NCBI GenBank assembly: GCA_964396845.1
Contig: CAYNGH010000122.1
Coordinates: 1 to 9,982 of the forward strand
Length of the DNA stretch: 9,982 bases
Reading direction: 5' to 3'
Source of the DNA: CAYNGH01 sp964396845
Lineage (GTDB): Bacteria > Vulcanimicrobiota > JAJTBE01 > CAYNGH01
Shown here: positions 1 through 5,885 of the stretch, piece after piece
How the letters are laid out: each line of letters starts with the position of its first letter
Position numbering within the stretch: position 1 is the stretch's first letter
Translations under genes and position numbers: made by a program
The notes under the pieces: model-generated
Databases searched by the model: none
Told to the model about the DNA's origin: nothing
Seen by the model: only the letters and a program-made list of their open reading frames with translations

Positions 1-2
1 AT

Positions 3-128
3 ATAAACCAGCGGGGGATTATCCCCGATGTTGAGGTCAAGATGGACACCAGCCATATTGATACAGATCTCGATGTCCAGCTTCGAAAGGCCATAAACAG
101 CATCAATTCAATAATTTCCCATAAATAG
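3..128 (+). CDS. C-terminal end of S41-family carboxy-terminal processing peptidase (partial)
   Basis: Only the last 41 codons are inside the window; the reading frame is open from the left edge and stops at TAG 126-128. The tail contains GIIPDVEVKMD, followed about 15 residues later by DLDVQLRKAI. This matches the closing part of C-terminal processing peptidases (CtpA/Prc, MEROPS S41), where a G-I-x-P-D-[IV]-x-V motif is followed by a D-x-Q-L-x-x-A helix. These are exported or membrane-anchored serine peptidases with a PDZ domain and a Ser/Lys dyad; neither the PDZ domain nor the catalytic residues are visible here. The stop lies 7 nt before the uvrC start, so the two are probably co-transcribed. 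In Clostridia a ctpA-type gene is often found near uvr genes, which supports the call. The identification rests on a short tail, so it is good but not certain. Confidence 0.68.
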   Translation: MNQRGIIPDVEVKMDTSHIDTDLDVQLRKAINSINSIISHK

Positions 129-135
129 TAAAGAC

Positions 136-1965
136 ATGAACCTTCAAGAGAAGTTAAGAAACCTGCCGGATAAAAGCGGTGTATATATATTTCGGGATCT
201 TGCCGGTGCCGTGATTTATGTGGGCAAAGCTTCAAATTTAAAAAACCGGGTGCGCCAGTATTTTCATGACAGCATTCAAGACGAGTCTTCCCGTCATCAG
301 TGGCTTGTAAAATCCATTTCTGATGTTGAATATATTATTGTGAACTCATCCACCGAAGCCCTGATTCTGGAAGCTGATTTAATCAAACGACACCGCCCCT
401 ATTTTAATGTCCGGATGAAGGATGACAAACGTTATCCTTACATTGAAATAACCACCGGCGAAGATTATCCCAGGATGAGGATTGTCCGGAAAGTTGCAAG
501 GCGGGCTTCCCGTTACTTTGGCCCTTACACTGATTCCCGGGCCCTGCGCCGGGTGTTTCGGCTGATTCAGAAAGCTTTTCTGGTGAGGACCTGCAAGTAT
601 AACCTGAGAAAAAAACTGCCCCGGCCCTGCCTCGATTATCATATCAACCTCTGTACAGCCCCCTGTGTTCAAAACATCACTCCCGAGGACTACCGGGCCA
701 TGGTTGACCGGGCCTGCAGTTTTTTAGACGGCCAGAGCACATCCCTGTTAAAATCCCTGGAGAAGGAGCTGAAGGAAGCCTCAGACAGGCTGGATTATGA
801 ACGTTGTATTGTCATCAGGGATCTGAAAACCTCGGTGGAAAGCATCCTGTCCACCAGCCCACTGCTGACAAAGCCCGGCGATGACGGGGATTTCATCGGA
901 GCAGTGGTGGAAGATTACCTGGCCTCGGTGGTATTGCTTCAGTTGCGGGACGGCAGGACCCTGGGACAGTATCGCCATATAATGGAAGCACCAGGCAACC
1001 CGTCGCCTTCTCAGATTATGGAAAGATTCATCGCCGGTAATTATCGAAAAGGCTTTTTTATTCCACCGGGCATATTCACCTCGGAACCACTTCCGGAAGC
1101 AACCCACATAGGGGAATGGCTTTCTGGTATTCGAGGGAGGAAGGTTGAAATACTTTCACCTCATCGGGGGCAGAAGCGGGATATAATCAAAATTGTTCTG
1201 GACAATGCCCAGGAGCATCTGACTACCCGGAGCCGGTTTCATCGGGAAAAGCTGGTAAAAAACTATCAGGACATGGCTGCCCTGCAGAAACTGACGGGCT
1301 TGGCACAGCTCCCCCGGCGTATTGAAGGGTATGATATATCCAATATCTCCGGCACCCTGTCGGTGGGGTCCATGGTGGTTTTTGTAAACGGCGAGCCTCT
1401 CAACTCCCATTACCGCCATTTTCGTATAGCCACTGTGGATGGCCCTGATGACTTTGCGATGATGAAGGAGATATTGTGCCGGCGTCTTGAGAGCTTGAAG
1501 ATGAGTGAGATGGAGTCCTTCGGGGAGTTTCCGGACTTGATGCTTATTGACGGGGGTAGGGGTCAGCTGAATGCTGCCCTGTCAGCAGTAAAGAGCGTGG
1601 GTATTGATGATTTAAATATCATATCCATCGCCAAGAAAGAGGAAGAAGTTTATTTGCCACATCGTCGGGAACCGGTAAAAGAGGATCTCTCAAACCGGGG
1701 TCTGCAGCTTCTGCAACGGGTGAGGGATGAAGCTCATCGTTTTGCAGTGAGCTATCATCGAAAGCTTCAAAAGCACCGGATGGAAGTTTCCATTCTGGAT
1801 GGGATTCCGGGGATTTCCAAAAAAAGAAAGGAAACCTTATTGCAAAACTTTAATTCCATAGAGGAGATTCGCTCCGCAGGACTATACCAGCTTCAGGAAG
1901 TACCGGGGTTCAACCGCAAGGTTGCCGATGCGGTTTTACGCTACCTGGGCAATAACCAGCCCTGA
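136..1965 (+). CDS. uvrC: UvrABC excinuclease subunit C
   Basis: UvrC makes both incisions, 3' and then 5' of a DNA lesion, after UvrA/UvrB have loaded at the damage. At 609 residues it has the usual family length and all domains. The GIY-YIG nuclease is at about 13-92, with GVY at 15-17, YVGKA at 28-32 and a conserved Glu near 79. A four-cysteine group (C153, C165, C173, C177) matches the reported Fe-S cluster site. A UVR helix pair that binds UvrB lies around 204-238. The RNase H-like 5' nuclease has D400 (YDISN), D472 (LIDGG) and H534 (EAHRF). Tandem helix-hairpin-helix motifs occupy about 553-605. The ATG at 136 gives the standard N-terminus NLPDKSGVYIF. Its ribosome binding site is poor (AAAGA at 130-134), so translation is probably coupled to the preceding gene, which stops 7 nt upstream. 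Seen in sequence: all motifs; family knowledge: their roles. Confidence 0.98.
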   Translation: MNLQEKLRNLPDKSGVYIFRDLAGAVIYVGKASNLKNRVRQYFHDSIQDESSRHQWLVKSISDVEYIIVNSSTEALILEADLIKRHRPYFNVRMKDDKRYPYIEITTGEDYPRMRIVRKVARRASRYFGPYTDSRALRRVFRLIQKAFLVRTCKYNLRKKLPRPCLDYHINLCTAPCVQNITPEDYRAMVDRACSFLDGQSTSLLKSLEKELKEASDRLDYERCIVIRDLKTSVESILSTSPLLTKPGDDGDFIGAVVEDYLASVVLLQLRDGRTLGQYRHIMEAPGNPSPSQIMERFIAGNYRKGFFIPPGIFTSEPLPEATHIGEWLSGIRGRKVEILSPHRGQKRDIIKIVLDNAQEHLTTRSRFHREKLVKNYQDMAALQKLTGLAQLPRRIEGYDISNISGTLSVGSMVVFVNGEPLNSHYRHFRIATVDGPDDFAMMKEILCRRLESLKMSEMESFGEFPDLMLIDGGRGQLNAALSAVKSVGIDDLNIISIAKKEEEVYLPHRREPVKEDLSNRGLQLLQRVRDEAHRFAVSYHRKLQKHRMEVSILDGIPGISKKRKETLLQNFNSIEEIRSAGLYQLQEVPGFNRKVADAVLRYLGNNQP

Positions 1966-2002
1966 ACCATGAGAGTTTCTTGTGAACGACAAAATATGAT
2001 TT

Positions 2003-2021
2003 TCCCGGTCCGGGGCCGGGG
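2003..2021 (+). promoter_or_regulatory. GC-rich hairpin directly before the purA ribosome binding site
   Basis: CCCGG at 2004-2008 pairs with CCGGG at 2016-2020. The stem continues inward with T2009-G2015 (wobble) and C2010-G2014, leaving a 3-nt loop. It ends 2 nt before the GGAGG Shine-Dalgarno at 2023-2027. There is no T tract, so it is not an intrinsic terminator. It could modulate purA translation or protect an mRNA 5' end after processing between uvrC and purA. The structure is seen; the role is inference. Confidence 0.4.
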
Positions 2022-2031
2022 TGGAGGCATT

Positions 2032-3306
2032 ATGAAAAACACTGCAGTTATCGGGGCACAATGGGGAGATGAGGGAAAAGGAAAGATAACCCATCGCCTG
2101 TCGGCGAAATTTGATGTAATTGCCAGGTTTGCCGGCGGTGATAATGCCGGACATACTGTTGTATTTGACAACCGCACCGTGAAACTGCATCTGATTCCTT
2201 CGGGTATCTTCTTTCCAGAGAAACAGAATCTCCTGGGAGCAGGGATGGTGATAAACCTCAAACAGCTTCTGGGAGAGATGGAAGGCTTGAGGAAAATCGG
2301 CTTTGACTGCAACAACCTTTACATTGCTGGGAATGCTCACCTGATTTTTCCTTTTCATCGTTGGGTTGATGGTCTTCAGGAAGATGACCGCAAGATTGAA
2401 ATGCTGGGTACAACCCGTCGGGGGATCGGCCCTGCATATACCGACAAGATAGCCCGCAACGGCATCCGCGCCGGGGATCTCCTGCATCCGGGGCTTTTTC
2501 GCAGAAAACTGGAAAAGCTGATGAAGAGGTGGGAGCTGGCTTCCGGGGATGGCGGATTTGAACTGGAAACCATATATCGGGAGTTTATAGAAATTGGGAG
2601 AAACATCGGCCCTATGCTGGTGGACCCGTCCCTTTTTCTTTACAATGCCGCCAGGCAGGGCAAAAGCATCCTCTTTGAGGGAGCCCAGGCAGTGCTTCTG
2701 GATGTGGACTGGGGTACTTATCCCTATGTTACCTCTTCAAACTGTGTCACCGGCGGTATAATGACAGGGCTTGGAGTCGGCCCCAGAAGCATCGGCCATG
2801 TGATGGGCATTACCAAGGCATATACCACGAGGGTTGGCACGGGGCCTTTCCCCACGGAGGTTGCCGGCGGAATGGGGGTTCATCTTTTAAGGACAGGCAA
2901 TGAATACGGCACCACCACCGGCAGACCCCGCCGATGCGGATGGCTGGATCTTGTCATGCTCCGATATGCCTGCCGGGTTGCGTCCATAGATTCCCTGTCC
3001 CTGATGAAGCTGGATGTTCTCTCGGGGATTGAAAAGCTGAAGGTGTGCACCGGTTACGTGGTGGGAGATACGAATCTGGATCATTTTCCCCTGGATGAAG
3101 CGGTTCAGGATAGATGCGAGCCTCTTTATCAGGAATTTGACGGCTGGAAAAAAGATATTACCGACATTACCAGCTTCCGACACCTGCCCCAGGAGGCAAA
3201 GAATTATATCCGGTTTATCGAAGATTTCTGTGGAGTTCCGGTGGACATAATCTCTGTGGGGCCGGATCGGGATCAGACTATCATCCGCAGAAAAAAATGG
3301 AAGTGA
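2032..3306 (+). CDS. purA: Adenylosuccinate synthetase
   Basis: The enzyme joins IMP and aspartate using GTP to give adenylosuccinate, the first committed step to AMP; it is a cytosolic homodimer. The 424-residue product has the family motifs in order: GAQWGDEGKGK at 8-18 (catalytic D13), NAGHT at 38-42 (H41), the IMP-binding segments GTTRRGIGPAY (126-136) and NGIRAGDL (143-150), FEGAQ (215-219), DWGTYPYVTSSN (226-237), TTGRPRRCGW (295-304), and the guanine-recognition KLDVLSG (326-332). It ends with ISVGPDRDQTI. The reading frame is open back to ATG 1969, but those 21 extra residues do not resemble the family, whereas ATG 2032 gives the canonical start and has GGAGG at 2023-2027. The family mostly has Asp at position 21 (GKGKIVD); here it is His (GKGKITH). 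The gene lies 66 nt after uvrC and converges with the membrane-protein gene. Confidence 0.97.
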   Translation: MKNTAVIGAQWGDEGKGKITHRLSAKFDVIARFAGGDNAGHTVVFDNRTVKLHLIPSGIFFPEKQNLLGAGMVINLKQLLGEMEGLRKIGFDCNNLYIAGNAHLIFPFHRWVDGLQEDDRKIEMLGTTRRGIGPAYTDKIARNGIRAGDLLHPGLFRRKLEKLMKRWELASGDGGFELETIYREFIEIGRNIGPMLVDPSLFLYNAARQGKSILFEGAQAVLLDVDWGTYPYVTSSNCVTGGIMTGLGVGPRSIGHVMGITKAYTTRVGTGPFPTEVAGGMGVHLLRTGNEYGTTTGRPRRCGWLDLVMLRYACRVASIDSLSLMKLDVLSGIEKLKVCTGYVVGDTNLDHFPLDEAVQDRCEPLYQEFDGWKKDITDITSFRHLPQEAKNYIRFIEDFCGVPVDIISVGPDRDQTIIRRKKWK

Positions 3307-3332
3307 CAGGAAGTCAGATAGAAACTACTTTT

Positions 3333-4793
3333 TTATTCCAGTTCCCTGGTTGAATCTTCTCCTGATTTATCCTGATCAATATTATCTGCATCAGTATTTT
3401 TTTCTGGTTTTTGGACATTAATGTTGAGATTTCGGGTTTTTCTGATGGTTTCTCCGATTTTTCTTATCAACTTTCCCGGCAGTTCTCTGGTGTCAAGGCT
3501 TCGGGTCTTTTTTGATGCCGGCGCAGAGTCAGGTTCATCATCGGTCTTCAGCCCCACCAGGCGCAGTTTGTCTTCGTCAAACATAGGCTCTGCCAGGTGT
3601 GCACTCTGGCTTGCCACGATAACCGTAGGGCCTTCCGACAGGGGAGCAAGAATCTCTTCGGAAACGGGAAAGGACAGAAAACGCCGATAAATGAAACGGA
3701 TGATGGAAGTGAGCATGACCCCCACGGGTATCCCCACCAGAAGCCCCCAGACTCCCATTATTTCACTGCCGGCGATGGCGGCGAATATGATGAATATGTT
3801 GGAAACTCCCAGGGCATCCCCCAGCACCTTGGGCCTGAACACATTATCCACAAACTGATTGGTGACCAGAACTGTCAGGCCGATGAGCAGAATGTAGCCG
3901 GGAGAATTAGGCAACTGAAGGTATGCCAGTATCAGCCCAACTATGACACTGAGGGTGCATCCCAGGTAAGGAATGAAATAAGTGATGCCTGCCACCACGC
4001 TGGTTACCAGTGCATATCTGAAGTAAGGGAATTCGTAGCCGGCAGTTCGAAATATTGCCACCAGGGAAAATAATGTAAAATATGTCAGCATGCCGTTTAT
4101 AACGCATAACAGGGAATACCCCCGGATATATTTTCCGAATATGTTGTTGATGTCAACCAGCATATCCCTGAAGTCGTCCTGATATTTGGGAGGAATGATG
4201 GAATAAAAACTCCGCTTGAGGTTTTCCCGGTCCATCAGCAGAAACACAGCAATAATTGAAGTGATGATTAAGATGAACAGCCACTGGATGAAACTGAGCA
4301 GAATACTGCCGATGGTCTGAAAAGTCTTTCCAATCAGGTCCCCGATTTTAGCAAGACTGCTGTCGATGAACTGCCCAATCTTGTCTTTCACCTCAACAGG
4401 CAAATCGATGTTCTCGTATCTGGCCTTCATTCCGTCAAAGGTGTCCTGGAGTTTAGATGCAAGCCTTGGGGTTTCTCCCACAATGTTGTCCACCTGCTCC
4501 ACCGCAGTTGGTATAAGGATCACCACCACCAGAACCACCACAGTGACCACGAGAAAATATGCCACCAGGATGGAATATTTCCATTCCATCTTCCTTTTTG
4601 TGCCGGGAACATATAGGGTGTTGATGAAGGCCGCCAGGGGATATAGGAGGTATGCAATCAGGAAAGAGAGGATGAAGATTGTTATGGTGTGAACTATTTT
4701 TGAGAAAAACCACAAAGCCACCAGCAGCAGTATGGCCCAGCCGGCAAACCTGCCCCAGTGGATCCGGGTTTTTTTACTGGCCTGATTGTCCAT
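3333..4793 (-). CDS. AI-2E / PerM family membrane transporter (function not assigned)
   Basis: A 486-residue integral membrane protein of the AI-2E (UPF0118, PerM/YhhT) family. Members include proposed autoinducer-2 exporters and cation/proton antiporters, so the substrate cannot be stated. Hydrophobic segments lie at about 17-60 (two), 73-97, 159-187, 226-248, 260-294, 298-314 and 333-370, and a large extracytoplasmic or amphipathic stretch runs about 98-158. Family hallmarks are IPYLG at 274-278 and the VDNVFRPKVLGDALGVSN segment at 315-332. The frame extends upstream to 4871, but ATG 4793 was chosen: GGAG (complement of 4801-4804) sits 7 nt before it and the extra 26 residues are non-family. 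The gene overlaps the end of the upstream HIT gene by 20 bp, implying translational coupling. The C-terminal part from about 375 is hydrophilic and charged, unusually long for the family, and probably cytoplasmic. Confidence 0.88.
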   Translation of the reverse strand: MDNQASKKTRIHWGRFAGWAILLLVALWFFSKIVHTITIFILSFLIAYLLYPLAAFINTLYVPGTKRKMEWKYSILVAYFLVVTVVVLVVVILIPTAVEQVDNIVGETPRLASKLQDTFDGMKARYENIDLPVEVKDKIGQFIDSSLAKIGDLIGKTFQTIGSILLSFIQWLFILIITSIIAVFLLMDRENLKRSFYSIIPPKYQDDFRDMLVDINNIFGKYIRGYSLLCVINGMLTYFTLFSLVAIFRTAGYEFPYFRYALVTSVVAGITYFIPYLGCTLSVIVGLILAYLQLPNSPGYILLIGLTVLVTNQFVDNVFRPKVLGDALGVSNIFIIFAAIAGSEIMGVWGLLVGIPVGVMLTSIIRFIYRRFLSFPVSEEILAPLSEGPTVIVASQSAHLAEPMFDEDKLRLVGLKTDDEPDSAPASKKTRSLDTRELPGKLIRKIGETIRKTRNLNINVQKPEKNTDADNIDQDKSGEDSTRELE

Positions 4794-5280
4794 CGGCAAA
4801 CTCCAGGAGTTTCTCCCGCAACTGGCAGTAACAGTCCTCCAGGCTTTCCGGCAGAACTTTTGTGTTGCCAATTACCGGCATGAAGTTGGTATCTCCATTC
4901 CAGCGGGGCACAATGTGAAAATGCAGGTGATCTGCAATCCCGGCGCCGGCAATGCGACCGAGATTTGCCCCCACATTGAAACCATGGCATGACATTGCCT
5001 TTTTAAGAATTTTTGTCCACAAGCCCAGAAGTTCCATAATCTCCAGCTTTTCTTCCGGGGTGAGTCCCGCCAGGTCTGCGGTATGCCGGTATGGGGCGAT
5101 CAAAAGATGCCCGTTGTTGTAAGGATAGATATTCATTATGACAAAGGCATGCTTCCCCCTTTGAAGGATTCTGCATTTTATATCGTCACAGCCTTCTTCC
5201 AAGCAGAAAACACAGCCACCTTCACATGAATCGGTATTTTGCACATATTTCATCCGCCACGGGGCCCATAATTTTTCCAT
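4774..5280 (-). CDS. HIT-family nucleotide hydrolase/phosphorylase (Ap4A phosphorylase-like)
   Basis: A 168-residue histidine-triad protein. The active-site motif DHLHFHIVPRW is at 117-127, with H118, H120 and H122 forming the triad; the middle His attacks the alpha-phosphate of a nucleotide. The start MEKLWAPWRMKYV and the CVFC pair (C23, C26), together with H66 and the triad region, match the zinc-containing branch that includes mycobacterial Ap4A phosphorylase (Rv2613c type) rather than short HINT proteins. Likely substrates are therefore dinucleoside polyphosphates or nucleotide phosphoramidates; this is inference from family. The start at 5280 is preceded on the minus strand by AAAGGATG, a reasonable ribosome binding site. 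The gene is first of a two-gene minus-strand unit, overlapping the AI-2E gene and diverging from rpmA across 277 bp. I found no convincing promoter for it in that gap. Confidence 0.93.
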   Translation of the reverse strand: MEKLWAPWRMKYVQNTDSCEGGCVFCLEEGCDDIKCRILQRGKHAFVIMNIYPYNNGHLLIAPYRHTADLAGLTPEEKLEIMELLGLWTKILKKAMSCHGFNVGANLGRIAGAGIADHLHFHIVPRWNGDTNFMPVIGNTKVLPESLEDCYCQLREKLLEFADGQSGQ

Positions 5281-5397
5281 GATTTCATCCTTTCAACAAT
5301 ATCGTTTCATATTTTTGACAGATACAGCGGGGATCCTTCAACAGCCTGCCCGGATGAAGGACTTTTCATTGTGTTGCCAAGGGGTGTTTTTTTAATG

Positions 5398-5434
5398 TGT
5401 TTTCAAACTATCAGGCATTCACAGTTTGAAGACA
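5398..5434. repeat. Inverted repeat in the divergent HIT/rpmA intergenic region
   Basis: TGTTTTCAAACT (5398-5409) pairs with AGTTTGAAGACA (5423-5434): 12 positions with one T-G wobble around a 13-nt spacer. It lies about 60 bp upstream of the rpmA -10 box and about 120 bp upstream of the HIT start. Neither strand has a T tract immediately after the stem, so it is not an intrinsic terminator. It could be an operator for a dimeric regulator or an RNA structure in the HIT leader. The symmetry is seen; the function is unknown. Confidence 0.5.
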
Positions 5435-5489
5435 AGCCCAAAGGATTTATTAATTATTTCCAAAAAATATGGCGCGAACTTGACAGGTG

Positions 5490-5498
5490 TGTTATAAT
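5490..5498 (+). promoter_or_regulatory. Extended -10 promoter for rpmA
   Basis: TGTTATAAT at 5490-5498 is a perfect extended -10 (TG-N-TATAAT). Transcription would begin near 5505, leaving a leader of roughly 53 nt before the rpmA ATG at 5558. No good -35 lies at 16-18 bp; a perfect TTGACA exists at 5480-5485 but only 7 bp away, too close to act as the -35 of this box. Extended -10 promoters can work without a -35. This is a sequence match, not proof of activity. Confidence 0.65.
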
Positions 5499-5557
5499 AT
5501 GTTTGCTTTTTGCAAGGCAGTTTTTATATGGGAAGATTATCCCGGAGGTGAACATAA

Positions 5558-5830
5558 ATGTATTTCGACCTTCAGCTTTTTGCCCACAAGAAAGGGCTCG
5601 GTTCATCAAAGAACGGTCGTGACAGCGCATCAAAACGGCTTGGAGTCAAGGTGTATGGCGGACAGGTTGTCCGGGCCGGCAATATCATAGTCCGGCAGAG
5701 AGGCATGAATTTTGCTCCTGGTGATGGTGTCGGTATGGGTAAAGATTTTACCATTTTTGCCATGAATGACGGTAAGGTGGAATTTATTACCAGAAGAAAC
5801 CGGCAATTGGTCACGGTGGTGCCTGCATAG
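5558..5830 (+). CDS. rpmA: 50S ribosomal protein L27 with cleavable N-terminal extension
   Basis: L27 is a 50S protein whose flexible N-terminus reaches the peptidyl-transferase centre. The 90-residue product contains the family signature AHKKGLGSSKNGRDS near the start, GVKVYGGQ (about 29-36) and the central GNIIVRQRGMNFAPGDGVGMG block. It starts MYFDLQLF before the mature AHKKG, matching the extension (LQ[LF]F, then A) that in Firmicutes is removed by the cysteine protease Prp before ribosome assembly. The ATG at 5558 has an excellent site, GGAGGTG at 5544-5550, 7 nt upstream. In most Firmicutes the order is rplU-prp-rpmA-obg; here neither rplU nor prp is upstream, and the preceding gene is a divergent HIT gene, so rpmA has its own promoter. 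It is followed by a hairpin and then obg. Confidence 0.97.
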   Translation: MYFDLQLFAHKKGLGSSKNGRDSASKRLGVKVYGGQVVRAGNIIVRQRGMNFAPGDGVGMGKDFTIFAMNDGKVEFITRRNRQLVTVVPA

Positions 5831-5840
5831 GAATTCCTTT

Positions 5841-5870
5841 AAAATACAGCTTTATCAGGCTGTATTTTTA
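5841..5870 (+). terminator. Terminator-like hairpin between rpmA and obg
   Basis: AAAATACAGC (5841-5850) pairs perfectly with GCTGTATTTT (5859-5868). Two further pairs (T5851-G5858 wobble, T5852-A5857) close a 4-nt loop. The 3' arm carries the T run (TTTTTA to 5870). It lies 10 nt after the rpmA stop and only 2 nt before the obg ribosome binding site. The stem is AT-rich, so it probably terminates partially, lowering obg relative to rpmA, or marks an mRNA processing point. Confidence 0.6.
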
Positions 5871-5872
5871 TT

Positions 5873-5877
5873 GGAGG
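5873..5877 (+). promoter_or_regulatory. Ribosome binding site that sets the obg TTG start
   Basis: GGAGG at 5873-5877 is 8 nt upstream of TTG 5886-5888. No ATG or GTG lies in frame at this spacing. The frame is open further upstream through the rpmA end, but that segment is not Obg-like, so this site decides the start. Confidence 0.8.
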
Positions 5878-5885
5878 CGGTTTTT

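Noticed and set aside
1969..2031. In-frame upstream extension of purA from ATG 1969
   Set aside because: No Shine-Dalgarno before 1969, the 21 added residues do not match the family, and ATG 2032 has GGAGG and the canonical N-terminus.
3304..3332. Bidirectional terminator between purA and the AI-2E gene
   Set aside because: Only 3-4 bp stems (TGAC/GTCA, TAG/CTA) precede the T run at 3329-3334; too weak to call.
4794..4871. Upstream extension of the AI-2E gene inside the HIT gene
   Set aside because: The added residues are not family-like, and ATG 4793 has GGAG at proper spacing.
5371..5622. 83-codon open frame across the rpmA promoter and start
   Set aside because: It spans the promoter, has no ribosome binding site, overlaps rpmA and shows no recognisable domain.
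5766..5885. Obg frame open back through the end of rpmA
   Set aside because: It overlaps rpmA in another frame and lacks Obg homology; TTG 5886 with GGAGG gives the standard FVDEIKIYV start.
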